From contig WTXG01000004.1 in NCBI GenBank assembly GCA_022496185.1, forward strand, positions 310,001 to 374,000: a stretch of DNA of 64,000 bases, read 5' to 3'. The notes beneath the pieces are model-generated. The model saw only the letters and a program-made list of their open reading frames with translations, was not told where the DNA came from and did no database searches. Shown piece by piece: positions 60,332-64,000 of this stretch; position 1 is the stretch's first letter; each line of letters begins with the position of its first letter. The DNA comes from Multifurca ochricompacta (lineage: Eukaryota; Basidiomycota; Agaricomycetes; Russulales; Russulaceae). The position numbers and the translations under genes are program-made.

Positions 60332-63300
60332 TCATCGCTGCTGCTGCTGCGCAAGAGCCGAGAGACCAGCGCCATCTTGCGGCTGTGTGGCAGCTCTGGG
60401 CGATCGTATTGGAGGTCGTGGCGAAACCGGAAGCCCAATCTGACCATGGCGTGGTCCATCTGAACTCGCGACACGGATACCTAATCCACGCGCTGCTGCA
60501 ACGTTCGACGCGCGGGACCGAGATAGCGACCTTAGTTCCGGCGTGAGTTGAGTCGGCTGGGAGTTTGATTGGTTCTCTTGGGGGTACTCGATCATCAGGT
60601 CCTGGTCTGTGGTATCCGCGCCGCTCTCCGTGTTCATAGACAACTCTTCCGTGTCATCGGATTGCCCGTCGTCATCTGGCCCTATCCACAAGTAACAGTG
60701 TGGAGAAATGTCGCGTCAATACGCTAGTTGGGATAAAGACACTCAGAAACATTGCGCACCAGTTAACTTCCGCCCTGCGAGCCCGAGTAATTGGTCCGTG
60801 GTAGCATCCAAATAATGCTTGCTGTTTCGATGACTGATGTCCGTACCACCGCTATCGTCAGTCAGAGGTACCGCGTTGCCAGTCTCATCGACCGCGAACT
60901 CGGTTTGATCTGAGCCACCGTCAACGTTGAACACGCGGTTAAATTCAGCCAGCATTAGGCTAAAAACACCAGCGGGGATTCCGAGTGTTGGGCTGAACAC
61001 AATCCCAACATTGCGCATCGTCATCTTGTTGACGTTGGCATTCTGCACAATCGAGATAAGATGGGCAGTTAAGGCGCGGAGAAGACTGTAATTGGCGACT
61101 GGCAGAATCGCGATAAGGTGCGAGAGCTCGGTGATCCTTTCTTGGGAATCTACTAGGTCTGCAAGGTCGTATGATGTTATTGGAAAACTGGCACAGATTT
61201 GCAGATATGGTCTGCATGGGACGTACCCATGACGGAGAGGAACCGCATATGAAGATCACGCGTTAAAATGCTGGACGGTAGATCCCGAAAGAAGCTCTTT
61301 AGCAGGCCCGCTATGGCATGAGGATCCCAATATTCATTAGAACGAAGCAAGTCCACGTCCCCCTCTTTTTACGAAGTTCAGTTGTAGTATTTGCGAGTGC
61401 TTCCATGAGATACCACATACCAGAGTTGAACTTATCCTTCAAATTTTTATGACGGCAGAGCTTCCGCTGAGACGATAGATACCTTCTTCCTGGTCGGCCT
61501 TCATTTTTTCCAAATATTGGATACAGCGGAAGACGATTGCCGGAAGGCCGGCAATCTGGGCAACTTCCAGGGACTCCTCCAGCGTTACGCCAAACACCGC
61601 GCGGTGGACGTGTGTAGGGACAATCGATTTCTCTGGACATATCGATCAGACGTGTACGTTAAGTTCTGAAATCAGTTAGTCAGGCGCAATATAGCTCACC
61701 TCCCTGTTGCCGCCAGCTCCACTGAAACATACGCGACTTGACTTTGTCTCTGCGGTCACTTTGCACTACCTCCGAGGCAGGTTCCTTCGCACCAAATTTG
61801 TGCCCTGGGGGGATGAGCGTGCCGTTCATTGGCCCAGATATTTTGACCTTGGCGGGCATGTCTGCGCGAAGCGCGTTCTGATTGACGCCCTCAGGCGAAG
61901 CTGGGCGTTCACCCGGGGAAGGGCTCTCAGACGATTGTGCGGATTCCAAGGTGTGGTGAAGAGAAGTGCGGTGACCTTGGCGCTGGCGTGAGCGCTCTGG
62001 GGAGGGCTGAGGGTTGCGTCCACCACGACTGCCTTGAGGATCAAATAGATCCGGATAATGCCCCAATTCGGAGTTGGACCGTGGTCCGATCGACGGTATC
62101 AAGTCGTTACCCACTGTGTCTAGAGGGGAGGTTGTGGGAAGTGAGCTGGACAAGGGCAACTCGGTGCTCGGGGTAGACGATGGTGGGCCCTTGTCCAGCA
62201 GGCGCCTGGCAGTCTGCGCTTCCGAGAAAACAGGAGTCGCTTGCTCAGAGTCCGGCGGAATATTAGTGTTTTTTAAGACATCAACGGAGGTTTCTTCATA
62301 TTGAGGTGTAGCTTGGAACAGCTTTGCATTCAAAGGATCTTGCGCAAGTCGTGACAAGGGAACAGCTGGACCAATGTTGATGTCCTCCTTCGACATACCT
62401 CGCTGCCCTTGGCGACGATCGCGATAAGGTGATGACAGGTCAACGGGGGCAATAGAACTGGTACTTGATCGGGGCTGACTTGAGGAGGTCGTCGCTGCGA
62501 TAGATGTATTGACATGGAGGCTACTCTGTGGTGAGGCATGTTCGTCGTACGCCCCTGATACATAGCGCACAAGTATTTCGACCCAGCTGTCACGCTCAGT
62601 ATCGCTTTCAGCACATAGAACATGTCGATGGGATCCTCCCGTGGCCTTCTTAGGCTCGATAATCAAGAAGGCATGGCGATACTCGCCCTCTTCCTCAGAT
62701 TCGCGCCTATCCGCTGGCCGATGCTGGCGGCCTATCTGTGCACCAGTGATGGCAATTGAACCAAGGTGTTGACCGCCCCGCTGGAAGAGACGGAAGTCCT
62801 ATCAACAAAGATGTCCGCCACACTCAAGCCCAATTACTTACACTTTCATAATATTCCAGCTGTGGGCCTTGAAGAACGAAAAACCTGGTCTTCCAGCCAC
62901 CAAAATTCTTCCCGCGTTTTGTTAGGTAACCTTCCTTATAGCCTTCGCGAGCGACGGGCTTGTTTGTTTCTTTGATGACATCTGACGTCAAGAACGCAAT
63001 AATCTCATCGCTGTTCTTGACAGGCAGGTTGATGAGCGCCTGAACGTACTGCTCTAACACGGCCTACAAAATTGGGGTGAGTTTCAATCATGGGTGCTGA
63101 AAGGAGGCCATACTTTACGTTGATCGACTCTCGATGGCGCATGATCTCTCCACAGCTTCCCATCTGGTAGTTGAGGTATTCTTTTATGAATACTCCTCCC
63201 ATAACGAGAACGGATACGTTGGTCCAGTCCAAGCACATCACTGTAAAGCTTTTCAATCATGTATGGCTCCTTTTGATTCCCAGGATCAACCAGAACCACA

Positions 63301-64000
63301 AAGGAGAGGACATCCTTGCCACGATCGTTCGGTCTGATGGACGAATTTGTCACCGTGATACGTGTGTAGGGAAGGTCATGGGAAAGGAGAGGGAGGGCAC
63401 GGAACTGCACCTGCGACTCCTGTTCTGGGATAACACTCTGGTATGTCGACATGACGGATAAGCGTGAACCATAGACGTTTGGCGTCGGAGTGGTGGGGAT
63501 TCCGGACCGTCAACCTTACGAGCCCGCTCAATAGCCGGAATGGCTTGAGGGGTGCCTAAAGTGAGCTCGCCGTGACTTGGATTCACTGTACCAGGCGGGA
63601 GGGGGAAATCATCAGCGGCAGGAGGAAGGACCGCGAAGCGTGGCTGTTGGATGTCATCCGGGGGGTTCCTACCATCCTGAGGACTTGGTGACGTCAAACT
63701 GTGGTCAGCGGCGGAGTCATAGAGGCTGTCTGAATCTTCCAAGTCCAAGAACTCCCCATCAGACATATCTCTACGCGTGGATGACTTATCAGTGGCAGAA
63801 TCAGGTGTAATGTTTGCATTAGAACCTGGATTATGGCCCGGGCTGTGTTCTGTGGCGCGGGGACTGTGGGCTGGAGAATCAACTGCGGATGATATATACT
63901 GCTTTGCCTCGTCAGGTAAGGTTATTCTCGACTCGCGACTAGCGGCTTGCAGTTTCGCAAGAGACCTAAGACCAGATTGGCTGGATGACGGTGTTGTCTC
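60332..64000 (-). CDS. BEM3: RhoGAP with PX and PH domains, BEM3-like (5' partial)
   Basis: GTPase-activating protein for Cdc42-type Rho proteins in cell polarity. The N-terminal end lies beyond 64000. Reading back from there: a Ser/Pro-rich acidic region (SDGEFLDLEDSDSLYDSAAD), the PX domain (PYTRITVTNSSIRPNDRGKD, VLSFVVLVDPGNQKEPYMI, EKLYSDVLGLDQRI, AVLEQYVQALINLPVKNSDE), the PH domain (KEGYLTKRGKNFGGWKTRFF, VLQGPQLEYYES, HVLCAESDTERDSWVEILVR), a long Ser/Thr/Pro-rich linker, then RhoGAP: GLPAIVFRCIQYLEK, EGIYRLSGSSAVIKN with the arginine finger (about 61460), DPHAIAGLLKSFFRDLPSSI, and NVNKMTMRNVGIVFSPTLGI. It ends SALAQQQQR at 60332. The PX-PH-RhoGAP order is characteristic of Bem3. Confidence 0.93.

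Overview
The window is eukaryotic, intron-rich and fungal, and looks like a basidiomycete (most likely an agaricomycete) chromosome arm. The protein set supports this: dikaryon-type genes (DASH complex subunit Hsk3, Shr3, velvet factor, ECL1-like factor, fungal Zn2Cys6 regulator) sit beside ordinary housekeeping genes, introns are about 50-60 bp with GT..AG ends, and genes are closely packed. I saw no rRNA, convincing tRNA, CRISPR array or intact transposon.

Layout, left to right. 0.3-5.2 kb: sulfite reductase beta subunit (MET5). 5.4-7.3 kb: alanine-glyoxylate aminotransferase (minus). 7.6-10.1 kb: cytoplasmic dynein intermediate chain (minus), divergent from tRNA-splicing endonuclease SEN2 (10.3-11.7 kb). 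12.1-15.3 kb: Zn2Cys6 transcription factor. 15.6-19.8 kb, all minus: THP3-like SAC3/GANP protein, cytochrome c1, and a 96-aa CYSTM protein. 22.6-23.8 kb: velvet regulator (minus). 24.6-25.5 kb: TIM23 (minus), divergent from a TPR protein (25.8-27.0 kb). 27.6-28.3 kb: broken P-loop kinase-like gene (minus). 29.4-29.7 kb: two-exon DASH subunit Hsk3 (minus), which has no single long reading frame. 30.3-33.0 kb: large acidic protein of unknown function (minus), divergent from BFR2/AATF (33.5-35.7 kb). Then SNX41-like sorting nexin, GDP-mannose transporter VRG4 and pyruvate carboxylase, all plus, to 45.7 kb. 46.7-48.1 kb: nitronate monooxygenase (minus), divergent from SmB (48.4-49.2 kb). 49.2-54.9 kb: a gene-poor, microsatellite-rich stretch. 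54.9-64.0 kb, all minus: ECL1-like zinc protein, SET-domain methyltransferase, SHR3, and a BEM3-like PX-PH-RhoGAP protein whose N-terminus lies beyond the window.

The genes are unrelated housekeeping and regulatory genes in a normal fungal order; I see no metabolic cluster, defence island or new multi-gene system. Two mitochondrial genes (CYT1, TIM23) lie 5 kb apart, and trafficking genes (SNX41, VRG4, SHR3, BEM3) recur, but nothing suggests co-regulation.

The most important cross-cutting observation is that many conserved genes lose frame by what looks like one missing base, often in short homopolymers (MET5 alone at about eight places). Because this hits essential genes across the window, I read it as assembly error rather than pseudogenes. 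Exon borders given here are from reading splice signals and protein continuity by eye.
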